Position numbers and translations under genes: made by a program | Source of the DNA: RGIG8244 sp045639325 | Lineage (GTDB): Bacteria; Verrucomicrobiota; Lentisphaeria; Victivallales; UBA1829 | Assembly (NCBI GenBank): GCA_045639325.1 | Contig: JAZUCU010000024.1 | Coordinates: 36,711-100,710, forward strand | Reading direction: 5' to 3' | DNA length: 64,000 nucleotides | In this document: one piece after another, positions 44,823 to 53,897 of the stretch | Numbering within the stretch: the stretch's first letter is position 1 | How the letters are laid out: every line of letters starts with the position of its first letter | Notes under the pieces: model-generated | Database searches by the model: none | What the model was told of the DNA's origin: nothing | The model's input: only the letters and a program-made list of their open reading frames with translations

Positions 44823-45212
44823 TCAAAAAAGTTCCCCCTGGCAGGCGTATCCTGAGAGGTCGCCTGCCTGATCCTGCATCCAATGCAGCAGTGTATCGGT
44901 AATGTAGCCGATTTCCTCATCCGTCAGTGGTCTGCCCGATGGAATTCCATGCCATTTCCATAAACAGTTCCGGCAACAGGTCCCCGTGGCATGTTGTGCA
45001 ATAAAAACAGGAAATCCCCGCATGGGAGTCTGTTTGCCATCATTTTCCGGCATTGCGGGAGCGAGCCGGGTTCGAATAATCTGTTCTGCCTGACCGGCAA
45101 TGGTATGCCAGCCTTTGATTGCAATGAGCTTCCGGTGTTCTTCTTTGAGTCGGAAGCGTGAACGGAATTTGGACTTTGCCAATTCCGCTTTCAATACGGC
45201 ATAATCTTTCAT
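44823..45212 (-). CDS. DUF4186 protein
   Basis: A 129-residue protein that matches DUF4186 along its length: SKFRSRFRLKEEHRKLI, IIRTRLAPAMPENDGKQTPMR, PVFIAQHATGTCCRNCLWKW and a helical tail. The HAT-CC-xx-C motif could bind a metal. The family is widespread and uncharacterised, with no assigned role. Its ATG overlaps the stop of the SNF2 helicase gene (ATGA), so the two are translated as a pair. Its stop abuts the stop of the YejM-like gene with no base between. Confidence 0.88.
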   Translation of the reverse strand: MKDYAVLKAELAKSKFRSRFRLKEEHRKLIAIKGWHTIAGQAEQIIRTRLAPAMPENDGKQTPMRGFPVFIAQHATGTCCRNCLWKWHGIPSGRPLTDEEIGYITDTLLHWMQDQAGDLSGYACQGELF

Positions 45213-48200
45213 GATTTCTTATCAGTGCCGAGGAGAAATTCAAAATCATCCAGCGTCAAAGCGGATGCCGCAGTTCCGGCATCTTCCACAACGGACTGGA
45301 AGATATTGCGTTTTTTCTGCTGCAGTGCCAAAACCCGTTCTTCAATAGAATCCTTTACTGCTAGGCGGATACAATTCACATTCTTAGTCTGCCCGATACG
45401 GTGGGTACGGTCGGTCGCCTGATTTTCGGCTGCCGGATTCCACCAGGGATCACAAAGAATCACCGTATCGGCGGCGGTGAGATTCAAGCCCACTCCGCCG
45501 GCTTTCAAACTCAACAGAAAGACCGGGATGTCCGGCGATTGATTGAAGTTATCTACGTGTTTCTGACGATCTTTTGTTGTTCCATCCAGATATTCGAACG
45601 GAATTTTTTTGTTTTCCAGCCAGGTACGGATCAATTTCAGCAGGGATGTAAATTGGCTGAACACAAGAATTTTGTGACCGCTATCCAGACTTTGCATCAG
45701 AATTTCCTGCAGCAATTCCATTTTTGCCGATTCGGGGGCAATGCCATCTGCAAGCAATTCCGCAGGCAGCAGGGCTGGATCACAGCAGACTTGCCGCAAA
45801 CGCATGATGGATGCCAGAAGAACGACACCGGAAAGTTTTGTTTTCCCGGAACGCATATCCGCACATTGCGCCATAGCTTCAGCTTCCAGTCCGGCATAAA
45901 TGGCACGTTGCGCTTCTGTCATTTCGCAATAAAGTGTCTGTTCCTGTTTTTCGGGCAGTTCCAGACAGACTTCCGCCTTTTTACGCCGGAGCATGTAAGG
46001 CGCAATCCGTTCGGCAAGCTCCTTGTATTGTTCTGGAGTTTCGCCGTTGTATTTATTCCGGAATTGGGGCAGGGGACCGAAAAATCCGGTATGCAGGAAA
46101 TCGAAAATGGACCACAAGTCACCCGTTGAATTTTCAAGGGGCGTCCCGGTAAGTACCAGTTTATGATCTGCATGAATCATTTTGCAGCTCTGTGCATTGG
46201 CGGATGCCGGATTTTTGATATGCTGCGCTTCATCCAATACCAGACAACGGAAATAACGGTCATGCAAATATTGCGTATCCCGTTTGATGATGGCATAGGA
46301 ACAGATAATCAAATCGCAATCCCGACTTGCCTCCCACTGTTCTTTGCGTTTTGCACCGGAAATGACACAGGTCCGCAACGATGGCGTAAAGCGTTCTGCT
46401 TCCCGGCGCCAGTTTGCGGTAAGACTGGTGGGACAAATCACCATAGCAGGGAGCGTCATCTGTGGATTCCGGACTAATGCCGCGAGGGTTTGGATTGTTT
46501 TACCTAACCCCATTTCGTCAGCCAGAATTAAATTGCAATTCCGCTGAAACATGCCGGAAATCCAACGGATGCCGGCCGCCTGATACGGACGCAATGTCCC
46601 GTGAAAAAGATCCGGCGGTTCTTCTTCAATTCCGGATGTCAATTGATCGCGCAACTGTTCCATATCCACTTTCATGCGCAGGAATTCAACAGGAACTGCA
46701 CCGGGTACGGAACTGCCGAGAGTGGCCCAGAGAACGGCCGTTGTCCGGGGAATCTGCAAAATATCGGAATTGGGTTTTGAATCATCTTTCGGCATCAGTT
46801 CCGCATTATCGCTGAAAGCATTGGCAAGGGCGCGGATACCTTCCGGGATTTTGACCAATGAACCATCCTCGCCGGGAGAAAGAAAATGTTCGTTGTGAGC
46901 CACATTCTGCACCAGTTTTTTCCATCGGATGGGGAGTCCTGCGGCCGAGAGTGCAAATTCAATGATAAAGTGGGAATCGGTACTTTCCAGCAGGGAACAT
47001 TTCAATTCCATGGCAGAGAAACTGCCTGTCAAAGCGGCAAGGGAAGAGGAAAGCAGACAGGGGCGTTTTTCACGAATCCATTTTGGAATCAACTCATCCA
47101 CAAACATGCCGATAGCTTCCCGTTCTTTCAGGCAGAGTTTGACGACGCCGTGATTTCTTGCAGCTTCTGTTTTCCGGAATCCGAAATTTTCCAATTCGCG
47201 CAGGATCTCAAATTCTTCTTTTGTGTTTCTGCGCCAGAATGTACCATCCTGTGCCGCCGCAAGACGCATCTGATCCGGCTTGCAAAGATTCCCGTTGTAG
47301 TCAAAATAAATCTTCAGAGTCAGCGTACCGGATTCATCCAGTGTGCCATCATAAAGCGTCTGGAATTTTTTCTGTTTGACTTTACACCCGGTTGATGGGA
47401 TGATTTTGACAGGAAACTGATCTTTTGATTCCAATAATGTTTGAGCTGTTTTTGCATCGCAAGCCTGAACCGAGGTCCGCAAAAATGCCCGGAGCCAGTT
47501 TACATCGGCATGAGCCGGGACCCACCAGTATTCCCCGAGAAGTCCCACCCAGCATCCGTTGCGACCGGTAATGATTTTGACGTTTTCCAGTGGAAGGGGG
47601 CTGTTATCGACGGCAATCGCAGACTTCAGAACATAGCTGCCATCTTTAAGTTTTTCCACCAGCAGCAGGGGATCTGCCGTATTTTTGTGTACAACAACAG
47701 CTTCTCCCAGACGAGAGAACCGGGGAAAGCCAGCAAGACAGTGGAAGAAATCGGCACATTGTTCAGAGTCAAGAGTCAAATCTCCGTCATCCTGGGCGGC
47801 ATGGAGTGCCAGAAAACGGATAATCTGCTGATCCTGAAGCGAAAAAGCACTTAATTGCAGGGTGACCGCCAGACTTTTCTCGAAGTAAAGGTGACGCAGG
47901 TTATTGAGATTGCCCATATATTCCCGTTTATCCGTTTTGAGCGTGACGCATAATGGGACACGTTCCCATTTACTGGGCAGATGCGGGAATTCACTTTTTG
48001 CATTAATTTCAACATGTGCCGTATTGGGCTCCAGCATTTTCGTCAGCAGTTCATCGAGCCCGGCGAAACGCAAACCTGCATATCGGGCAGGGGGATCCGC
48101 CTCAATTTCCTGTTCTTTATATTTGATGGTATACTTTGCATGATACAATGCAGAAGCCATTGCATGACAACAGAATTTTGTATCCGTTGCGCCGCAGCTG

Positions 48201-48406
48201 CATGTGCCGGAGAATGGACCTTTGGGAAAGCCATGGAATTCACTGCGATGAATCATACCGTCCGAATCCCGGCAAACGGCACGAAGGACTCCGGGGGAGG
48301 CTTCCATACAGCAGAGCAAGCCGCCATGACGCAGCAGCTGCTTTGCTTTTTTGAAGACTTCCTTGGAACTGGCAGCCGTCAATCTGGCTTCAAAACTTTC
48401 ACTCAT
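45209..48406 (-). CDS. SNF2-family DNA/chromatin-type helicase with SWIM zinc finger
   Basis: A 1065-residue ATPase. An N-terminal SWIM-type zinc finger is visible (Cys69, Cys71, Cys79, His81 in CSCGATDTKFCCHAM). A long unassigned middle part (about 100-600) follows. Then come the two RecA-like lobes of the SNF2 family: motif I DEMGLGKTIQ with Lys636, motif II DEAQ (725-728), LTGTPLENSTGDLWSIFDFL, and helicase C motifs (LKAGGVGLNLTAADTVI, DRTHRIGQT). Bacterial SNF2 proteins (RapA, YpvC-like) recycle polymerase or act in DNA repair or defence; the context fits none specifically. I start at ATG 48406 after CCGGAG; an upstream ATG at 48466 is less likely. Confidence 0.9.
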   Translation of the reverse strand: MSESFEARLTAASSKEVFKKAKQLLRHGGLLCCMEASPGVLRAVCRDSDGMIHRSEFHGFPKGPFSGTCSCGATDTKFCCHAMASALYHAKYTIKYKEQEIEADPPARYAGLRFAGLDELLTKMLEPNTAHVEINAKSEFPHLPSKWERVPLCVTLKTDKREYMGNLNNLRHLYFEKSLAVTLQLSAFSLQDQQIIRFLALHAAQDDGDLTLDSEQCADFFHCLAGFPRFSRLGEAVVVHKNTADPLLLVEKLKDGSYVLKSAIAVDNSPLPLENVKIITGRNGCWVGLLGEYWWVPAHADVNWLRAFLRTSVQACDAKTAQTLLESKDQFPVKIIPSTGCKVKQKKFQTLYDGTLDESGTLTLKIYFDYNGNLCKPDQMRLAAAQDGTFWRRNTKEEFEILRELENFGFRKTEAARNHGVVKLCLKEREAIGMFVDELIPKWIREKRPCLLSSSLAALTGSFSAMELKCSLLESTDSHFIIEFALSAAGLPIRWKKLVQNVAHNEHFLSPGEDGSLVKIPEGIRALANAFSDNAELMPKDDSKPNSDILQIPRTTAVLWATLGSSVPGAVPVEFLRMKVDMEQLRDQLTSGIEEEPPDLFHGTLRPYQAAGIRWISGMFQRNCNLILADEMGLGKTIQTLAALVRNPQMTLPAMVICPTSLTANWRREAERFTPSLRTCVISGAKRKEQWEASRDCDLIICSYAIIKRDTQYLHDRYFRCLVLDEAQHIKNPASANAQSCKMIHADHKLVLTGTPLENSTGDLWSIFDFLHTGFFGPLPQFRNKYNGETPEQYKELAERIAPYMLRRKKAEVCLELPEKQEQTLYCEMTEAQRAIYAGLEAEAMAQCADMRSGKTKLSGVVLLASIMRLRQVCCDPALLPAELLADGIAPESAKMELLQEILMQSLDSGHKILVFSQFTSLLKLIRTWLENKKIPFEYLDGTTKDRQKHVDNFNQSPDIPVFLLSLKAGGVGLNLTAADTVILCDPWWNPAAENQATDRTHRIGQTKNVNCIRLAVKDSIEERVLALQQKKRNIFQSVVEDAGTAASALTLDDFEFLLGTDKKS

Positions 48407-48534
48407 ATCAATTACTCCGGGAAAAATTTGATAAACGAAAGAATAACTATAGCACGATTTTATCAAAATAAAAGTCCGGAAAGAGAAAAATTGCTTTTTT
48501 TTGTAACGAATCCATAAAATTCTGTTTTTTGTAT

Positions 48535-48562
48535 TTGCATATTTGTATACTTGCAGTAAAGT
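48535..48562 (+). promoter_or_regulatory. Promoter of the amidohydrolase gene
   Basis: TTGCAT (48535-48540) and TAAAGT (48557-48562), 16-bp spacer. The rest of the 195-base divergent gap (48407-48601) holds nothing else I recognise. Confidence 0.4.
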
Positions 48563-48601
48563 ATGAAATATTCTGAACTTTTAACAAAAGGATTTCTGAT
48601 T

Positions 48602-49492
48602 ATGGAAGTGTATGACAATCACATTCATCTGGGGTATGGTCCCTGTGACACACCCGCTGTTTTTATGGAAAAAACTGCAGCAGCCGGTGTTGTCGGCGGG
48701 AATATCATCAGCGTGCCGCCGGAAAGTTTCCGCAGCTGTGAAGATTTATCAAAACTGGAATACCGCGCCCGTATTGATCATGTATTGAATTTTGCATCAG
48801 AAACTCCCGGATTCAATACCTTTCTCTGGCTTGACCCGAAAGAAAAAAATGCCATTGAACAGATCGAAGAAGCAAAAAAATGCGGTGTGAAAGGTATCAA
48901 AATCATCTGTACAACCTATTATGCAGAAGAATGTATGGATGTCTGGCAGAAAGTTGCTGATGAAAATATGCCGCTGCTTTTCCATTCCGGTATTCTGTGG
49001 AATGAAGCACCGTCCTCACTCTACAATCGTCCGCTTTCCTTTGAATGTCTGATGAATATCAGAGGCTTGCGCTTTGCACTTGCACACATTTCCTGGCCCT
49101 GGTGCGATGAATGTGTGGCATTGTATGGCAAATTCAAACATGTCTCATCCTACACCGGCAATGAAACATTCCGTATGTATGTTGATACCACGCCCGGTAC
49201 TCCGCCGGTATACCGTCATGACGCCTTGAAAAAGCTGTATTGTTCCAATTATCCGATTAAGAATGGCACGATTTTCGGGACAGACTGCGTAGCCAACAAT
49301 TATGATACCGCCTGGGCAAAATTCTGGATCGAACGTGACAGCAAAATCATGTATGATATTGTGGAAGATTACGCCCAATACACCTTGCCCAATCCTTACG
49401 GCAAACATAACCGTGACGGTTTGGAAGATGAAGCCGCAGGTTTGCTCCGTGCAATGTTTGCAGAAAATTATCTGGACTTTGTCAAGCCGTAA
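48602..49492 (+). CDS. Amidohydrolase-superfamily TIM-barrel protein
   Basis: About 296 residues, cytoplasmic. The N-terminal metal-binding motif is DNHIHLG (His7 and His9). Further ligands of the metal-dependent TIM-barrel family are likely in LLFHSG, FALAHISW and GTDCVANNYD. It looks like Amidohydrolase_2 (2-pyrone-4,6-dicarboxylate hydrolase and decarboxylase group). Several in-frame starts exist; AAAGGA places ATG 48602 best (ATG 48563 would add 13 residues without a ribosome-binding site). It is a monocistronic gene ending in a bidirectional terminator. Substrate unknown; a lactonase or decarboxylase for an aromatic or sugar acid fits the group. Confidence 0.82.
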   Translation: MEVYDNHIHLGYGPCDTPAVFMEKTAAAGVVGGNIISVPPESFRSCEDLSKLEYRARIDHVLNFASETPGFNTFLWLDPKEKNAIEQIEEAKKCGVKGIKIICTTYYAEECMDVWQKVADENMPLLFHSGILWNEAPSSLYNRPLSFECLMNIRGLRFALAHISWPWCDECVALYGKFKHVSSYTGNETFRMYVDTTPGTPPVYRHDALKKLYCSNYPIKNGTIFGTDCVANNYDTAWAKFWIERDSKIMYDIVEDYAQYTLPNPYGKHNRDGLEDEAAGLLRAMFAENYLDFVKP

Positions 49493-49515
49493 GATGATTT
49501 CTGATAAGAGAGTAC

Positions 49516-49555
49516 AAAAAATCCCGATGCGTTTTGTTACGTATCGGGATTTTTT
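49516..49555. terminator. Bidirectional terminator between convergent genes
   Basis: AAAAATCCCGAT at 49516-49527 pairs with ATCGGGATTTTT at 49543-49554; one GU pair and two GC pairs extend the stem inward. A/T tracts flank it on both sides. It serves 48602-49492 on the plus strand and 49579-50052 on the minus strand. Confidence 0.85.
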
Positions 49556-49578
49556 GAGTTAAAGATCAAAGGATCAAA

Positions 49579-50052
49579 TTATTTGAAAAGATCTTTGGAG
49601 AAGTTGACAAAGATCATAACGGGGAAGAGACCGTTTTTATTGATATTGACCAAGCCAACCTGAATTTTTGCATTGTTTTTGCAGTTGTTGACGAAACCGA
49701 CCTGGATACCATCTTTTGCAGACTGGTTGTATGCACCGACCTGAACTGCTTTATCGACTTCATTTGCAAAGTTGACAGCAGCGAGCTGGCAACCTTTTTC
49801 AAATTCATCAGCTTTGGTCATACCGAAAGCACCCTGGAAGCCTTCAGCATCATTTGTTGCAATACTGCAGAAAATGGAAATCTGAGCACCTTTGCTGTTT
49901 TTGATTTTGGAAATGGGCAGACCAAAGGAGACACCTTTAATGCTCTTGGAGCTGTTGCCTTTGGGGGCATCCATCCAGAAACCGACATTTGCTTCCGCGC
50001 AGAGTGTGATTGCAGAGAGAGCTGCAACGAGAGTGATGAGAACTTTTTTCAT
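49579..50052 (-). CDS. Small secreted protein with GxxN repeats
   Basis: A 157-residue exported protein with a signal peptide (1-19, ending LCAEA). The C-terminal half consists of short repeats that end in Gly-x-x-Asn: VQVGAYN, IQVGFVN and IQVGLVN, about 14-15 residues apart (residues about 103-140). This is the pattern of the surface-repeat proteins first noted in Leptospira and spread over many phyla. Repeats of this kind form beta solenoids; the function is not known. It has a good SD (GAAAGGA), its own near-consensus promoter and a bidirectional terminator, so it may be strongly expressed. Confidence 0.75.
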   Translation of the reverse strand: MKKVLITLVAALSAITLCAEANVGFWMDAPKGNSSKSIKGVSFGLPISKIKNSKGAQISIFCSIATNDAEGFQGAFGMTKADEFEKGCQLAAVNFANEVDKAVQVGAYNQSAKDGIQVGFVNNCKNNAKIQVGLVNINKNGLFPVMIFVNFSKDLFK

Positions 50053-50098
50053 TGACTTTTTTCCTTTCTATTGTTTGTTTATTTTTTGGTGATATGCT

Positions 50099-50127
50099 AA
50101 TATAGCAATGTTTTTTTTGATTTTCAA
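50099..50127 (-). promoter_or_regulatory. Promoter of the small secreted repeat-protein gene
   Basis: Minus-strand TTGAAA (50122-50127) and TATATT (50099-50104) with a 17-bp spacer, close to consensus. Confidence 0.65.
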
Positions 50128-50159
50128 GCATAACAGTGTAAAAAAATAAAAAAAATAAT

Positions 50160-50187
50160 TTGAAATCTTTGAAAAATGTGGTATGAT
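50160..50187 (+). promoter_or_regulatory. Promoter of the flavoprotein gene
   Basis: TTGAAA (50160-50165) and TATGAT (50182-50187), 16-bp spacer, in the divergent gap 50053-50228. Confidence 0.55.
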
Positions 50188-50228
50188 ATGGAAGAATACA
50201 TAATTTATAAAACATGGTTTGTTGTCAG

Positions 50229-51785
50229 ATGAAGAAAAAAATCGTTATTATCGGTGCCGGACCGGCGGGGTTGACCGCTGGATATAAGCTGCTTCAGATG
50301 CAGGGCGAATATGATGTTGTCATATTGGAAGCTGCGTCCGTTGTCGGCGGTATTTCCCGTACCGTAAAACATCATGGCAACCGCATGGATATCGGCGGTC
50401 ACCGGTTCTTTTCCAAAGACCCCGATGTCAATGCCATGTGGAATGAATTGATGCCGCTGCAGGGGCAGGGGGCGAAAGATGACCGGCTACTCGGGCGTAA
50501 TGTGCAGCCCAATTCCGGCGGACCGGATCCGGAAACAACGGATAAAGTGATGCTTTTGCGTCGGCGTGTCTCCCGTATTTTCTACAAGAAACGTTTCTTT
50601 GATTATCCGGTCAAAATGAATTTTGCAACAATTCGCAACATGGGGCTGTTTACCACGTTTGCAGCCGGATGCAGTTACTTGTGCTCCTGTATTCACAAAC
50701 TGCCGGAACATTCATTGGAAAACTTCTATATCAACCGGTTCGGCAAAAAACTTTACAGTATCTTTTTCGAAAGTTATACCGAGAAATTGTGGGGGCGGCA
50801 TCCCCGTGCCATTTCCGCCGACTGGGGAGCACAACGGGTGAAAGGACTTTCCATTCTTGCTGTAATACGTGATATCTTTGCAAAAATATTTACGTCCGGC
50901 AAAGCGAAAGAGACATCCCTCATTGAAGAATTCAGTTATCCGAAATATGGTCCCGGGCAGCTCTGGGAGACTGTTGCGGAAGAATTCACAAAAGCCGGCG
51001 GCTCTCTGATAATGAACACAAAGGTGGATAAAATTGTGCTCCGGGATGGAAAAGCGGAAAAAATCATCTGTTCACAAAATGGTACAGCTGTTGAGTTTGA
51101 GTGTGATATTCTTCTTTCCTCCATGCCGGTAAAAGATCTGGTCAATGGAATGAATGATGTCCCAGCCGATGTCGCAGCAATTGCATACGGATTGCCTTAC
51201 CGGGATTTTGTGACAGTCGGCTTGCAGGTGGATCGCCTGTTATTGAAAAATGAAACGAAACTGAAAACCTTGAGTAATATCATTCCGGACTGTTGGATTT
51301 ATGTGCAGGATGCAGCTGTACAGATGGGGCGTATTCAGATTTTCAATAACTGGTCGCCGTATCTGGTGGCAGATCCCATCAATACGGTTTGGATCGGACT
51401 GGAATACTTCTGTTCCGAAGGTGATTCTGCGTGGAATATGTCCGAATCTCAATGGGTGGAACATGGTGTTGCTGAATTGAAACGGATCGGTGCATTAGCA
51501 GAAGATGCCGTGGTTCAGGATTCACATGTGGAAAAGGTTTGTAAGGCGTATCCTGCTTATTTCGATACCTATTCTCAGATCGATACCCTTATTGACTGGC
51601 TGGATTCCAATGTTTCCAACTTGTATTGTATTGGCAGAAACGGTCAGCACCGATATAATAACATGGATCACTCCATGGTTACCGCCTTTGAAACGGTGAA
51701 ACATATTCAGAATGGCGGCATTGGTTCAAAGTCGGCCATCTGGAACGTAAATACCGAAAAAGAATATCACGAAGAACGCAAGTAA
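50229..51785 (+). CDS. FAD-dependent oxidoreductase related to UDP-galactopyranose mutase
   Basis: About 518 residues. The FAD-binding Rossmann motif is at the N-terminus (KKKIVIIGAGPAGLTAGYKL), followed by the second dinucleotide contact GGISRTVKHHGNRMDIGGH. The core with SLENFYINRFGKKLYSIFFESYTEKLWG resembles UDP-galactopyranose mutase and FAD amine oxidases of the UGM group, enzymes that act on nucleotide sugars or lipids. The ending (LYCIGRNGQHRYNNMDHSM) is typical of the group. It begins at ATG 50229 (50214 is an alternative). It is a single gene with its own promoter, convergent with the GH39-like gene; a bidirectional terminator lies between. The exact reaction cannot be predicted. Confidence 0.82.
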   Translation: MKKKIVIIGAGPAGLTAGYKLLQMQGEYDVVILEAASVVGGISRTVKHHGNRMDIGGHRFFSKDPDVNAMWNELMPLQGQGAKDDRLLGRNVQPNSGGPDPETTDKVMLLRRRVSRIFYKKRFFDYPVKMNFATIRNMGLFTTFAAGCSYLCSCIHKLPEHSLENFYINRFGKKLYSIFFESYTEKLWGRHPRAISADWGAQRVKGLSILAVIRDIFAKIFTSGKAKETSLIEEFSYPKYGPGQLWETVAEEFTKAGGSLIMNTKVDKIVLRDGKAEKIICSQNGTAVEFECDILLSSMPVKDLVNGMNDVPADVAAIAYGLPYRDFVTVGLQVDRLLLKNETKLKTLSNIIPDCWIYVQDAAVQMGRIQIFNNWSPYLVADPINTVWIGLEYFCSEGDSAWNMSESQWVEHGVAELKRIGALAEDAVVQDSHVEKVCKAYPAYFDTYSQIDTLIDWLDSNVSNLYCIGRNGQHRYNNMDHSMVTAFETVKHIQNGGIGSKSAIWNVNTEKEYHEERK

Positions 51786-51806
51786 TATTTTCTATTTTTC
51801 CGCCAG

Positions 51807-51854
51807 AAAAAAAAAGTCAGTCGGAATGTATCAAACATCCAGACTGACTTTTTT
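51807..51854. terminator. Bidirectional terminator between flavoprotein and GH39-like genes
   Basis: Perfect 13-bp stem (51810-51822 with 51842-51854). The loop has a secondary ATGT/ACAT pairing. A and T tracts flank both sides. Confidence 0.85.
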
Positions 51855-51877
51855 CTTTTATATCTTGCTATCCGGTA

Positions 51878-53245
51878 TTATTTCTTGAACGTTACATAGA
51901 ACGCTGAGGATCCGGTTGTGTTTTTGACAATGGTCAATTTCTTACCATCCCAAATCACATTTGCGGGATAAGAATCGTGAACGGCATCCATCACGGTTGC
52001 GCTGACCTGTGTACCTTCCATACCTTCCACTTCGATTTCAATGGTTTCAGAAGCTCCACGGTAGTCGGAAACAATGAGACGTCCGCCATTGCCGTCTTTT
52101 GCACGTGCTGCAAGAATATAAACGGTCTGCACATGCTGATAATTTTCTGTTGCAACCCGGTCTTCCGCTTCATAGAACATACGGCCCATCATTTTCATGG
52201 AGAAGGAGTTTTTATTTTCCTTGCGGTTATCTTCGCGGAATCCCCAGACGCTGTCCAGGTTTGCACCGTAATAATAAGCGGTATCCAATGGCGCATCATG
52301 CCAAGCCGTGAGGATGGCAAGATTGAAACAACCGGAATCGATGCCATGGAGACCGCAGGGGCCGTTTACTGCACGCATGCGCATATCATAGGAAGCGGAT
52401 GACTGCACACCGTCCCAGGAAACGAGGTAGTGCCATTCATTGATGCATGTTTCTGTATTTGTGAAGCCGTGATCATCGAGAATCGCGCGGACTCTGGCAG
52501 GTTGCTGTGCCAGGAATCCCACATCGCTGGTATAGCAGTGCCAGGAAATAAAGTCGGGAGCAATGTTTTCCGCTTTGCAGCGTTCGAGGATCTTTACCAG
52601 GAAATTTTCGTTGACCCAGGCGAAAGCGGGACCGCCGACTTTCAATTCGGGGAATTCGGCCTTGAGACGTTTGAGGACGACAACAAAGAGATCAACGAAT
52701 TCATCATCCGACCCAGCCCACATCTGTCCGAGTTCCGGTTCGTTCCAGATTTCCCAATATTTCATATCTTCGTATTCGAATCCGTTCGCCCAGCCTTTTG
52801 TGTAGTGGCGGACGATGCCTGCGAGGATTTCGGCATAATGTTCGGGATCTTTCGGGACATGAGTATTGTAATGTTCATCGGGATTTTTTGCTCTGCTGCT
52901 GTGTTCGATACTGGTACCGAGACGGTAAAACACGCGCATATTGCAGCCATGAGCCAACTTGATAATATCATCCGTGCAACGGAAATAGTAGTTCTCCGGA
53001 TTTTTCGGGTCGAGATGTTCCAGAGGGAATACGAAATGAGTATCGACCATACGCTGTCCCTGATTCCATAATGCCCAGTCATGGGTTCTGGACCCCCAGA
53101 AGTTCATCTTCTTGAATTCGTCATCGAACTGGGTCAAACTTCTGGAATAGAGAGCCGGACAGTTATTGGAGCCGTGGAGCTGGTGTTTGAGTTTGCCGAT
53201 TACGTTATTGAAATCGACTTTTGCTGTTGTGTAAAGATCAGCCAT
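51878..53245 (-). CDS. Cytoplasmic GH39-like (clan GH-A) glycosidase
   Basis: A 455-residue enzyme without signal peptide. A TIM barrel covers about 15-360; acid/base Glu169 is in YWEIWNEPEL and nucleophile Glu270 in CINEWHY. The C-terminal 90 residues form a small beta domain. Sequence order resembles the catalytic part of the secreted pilin-tailed enzyme at 7001-9124 (shared features RHYxxGWANG, KVGGP, EW nucleophile), so the two are distant paralogues split between compartments. GH39 members cleave xylosides or iduronides; the substrate here is unknown. AAGGAG precedes the ATG. It stands alone. Confidence 0.85.
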   Translation of the reverse strand: MADLYTTAKVDFNNVIGKLKHQLHGSNNCPALYSRSLTQFDDEFKKMNFWGSRTHDWALWNQGQRMVDTHFVFPLEHLDPKNPENYYFRCTDDIIKLAHGCNMRVFYRLGTSIEHSSRAKNPDEHYNTHVPKDPEHYAEILAGIVRHYTKGWANGFEYEDMKYWEIWNEPELGQMWAGSDDEFVDLFVVVLKRLKAEFPELKVGGPAFAWVNENFLVKILERCKAENIAPDFISWHCYTSDVGFLAQQPARVRAILDDHGFTNTETCINEWHYLVSWDGVQSSASYDMRMRAVNGPCGLHGIDSGCFNLAILTAWHDAPLDTAYYYGANLDSVWGFREDNRKENKNSFSMKMMGRMFYEAEDRVATENYQHVQTVYILAARAKDGNGGRLIVSDYRGASETIEIEVEGMEGTQVSATVMDAVHDSYPANVIWDGKKLTIVKNTTGSSAFYVTFKK

Positions 53246-53404
53246 AATCGTTATCTCCTTGCAAATAGGTTTTATAATTTAATTTGAGTTTAATTTAGCA
53301 TCCGGTTGGAGAAATGCAAACGGATATTCCGGCGGAAATAAAAGATTTTCTCAAAAAAGCAGCAAAAACACAGAAATATCTGCGAAAAAATTTGATTCCT
53401 GCAC

Positions 53405-53432
53405 TTGCTTTTTTTCATTTTTATTGTATAAT
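53405..53432 (+). promoter_or_regulatory. Promoter of the orphan receiver gene
   Basis: TTGCTT (53405-53410) and TATAAT (53427-53432), 16-bp spacer. Nothing else is recognised in the 237-base gap 53246-53482. Confidence 0.55.
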
Positions 53433-53482
53433 TATATCAGGTCTTATTTTTTGTTTTTTAACCTATGGGAGTTTGTAATAAA

Positions 53483-53875
53483 ATGGAAAAGTTGCCGGGG
53501 GGAACAGAAACAATTCTGATCGTCGATGATCAGGAAACAGTGTGGGATTTTCTCATTGAAGCGTTGCAGAATTTGGGCTACTCTGTTCTGCTTGCAGAAA
53601 ATGGCGAAGATGCAGTGTCGATTTACCGGGAAAACCCCAATGAAATCGACCTCGTTCTGTTGGATATGGTTATGCCTAAAATGGGTGGTCACACCACCTT
53701 TTATCAGTTAAAAAATCTTGACCCGGATGTTAAAGTTTTACTTTCCAGCGGATTTGTATCTGCAGCATCGGTCAAGGATTTGCAGGATAACGGCGCTGCC
53801 GGGTTCCTGCCGAAACCGCACCGGATCAAAGATTTGGCGTTTGAATTGCGCCGCATCTTTGATTCTGCAAAATAA
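53483..53875 (+). CDS. Orphan response-regulator receiver domain
   Basis: A 130-residue CheY-like receiver with no output domain. The acidic pair is in ILIVDDQE, the phospho-acceptor Asp61 in LVLLDMVMPKMGG, the Thr/Ser position in LLSSGF and the Lys in GFLPKPH. Start ATG 53483 is chosen because GGGAG precedes it by 11 bases; ATG 53465 lacks a ribosome-binding site. No histidine kinase is adjacent, so it probably receives phosphate from a kinase or hybrid encoded elsewhere. The next gene begins 22 bases later, so the two may be co-transcribed. Confidence 0.88.
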   Translation: MEKLPGGTETILIVDDQETVWDFLIEALQNLGYSVLLAENGEDAVSIYRENPNEIDLVLLDMVMPKMGGHTTFYQLKNLDPDVKVLLSSGFVSAASVKDLQDNGAAGFLPKPHRIKDLAFELRRIFDSAK

Positions 53876-53897
53876 TGCAGAGAGTTGTACTTTTTTT

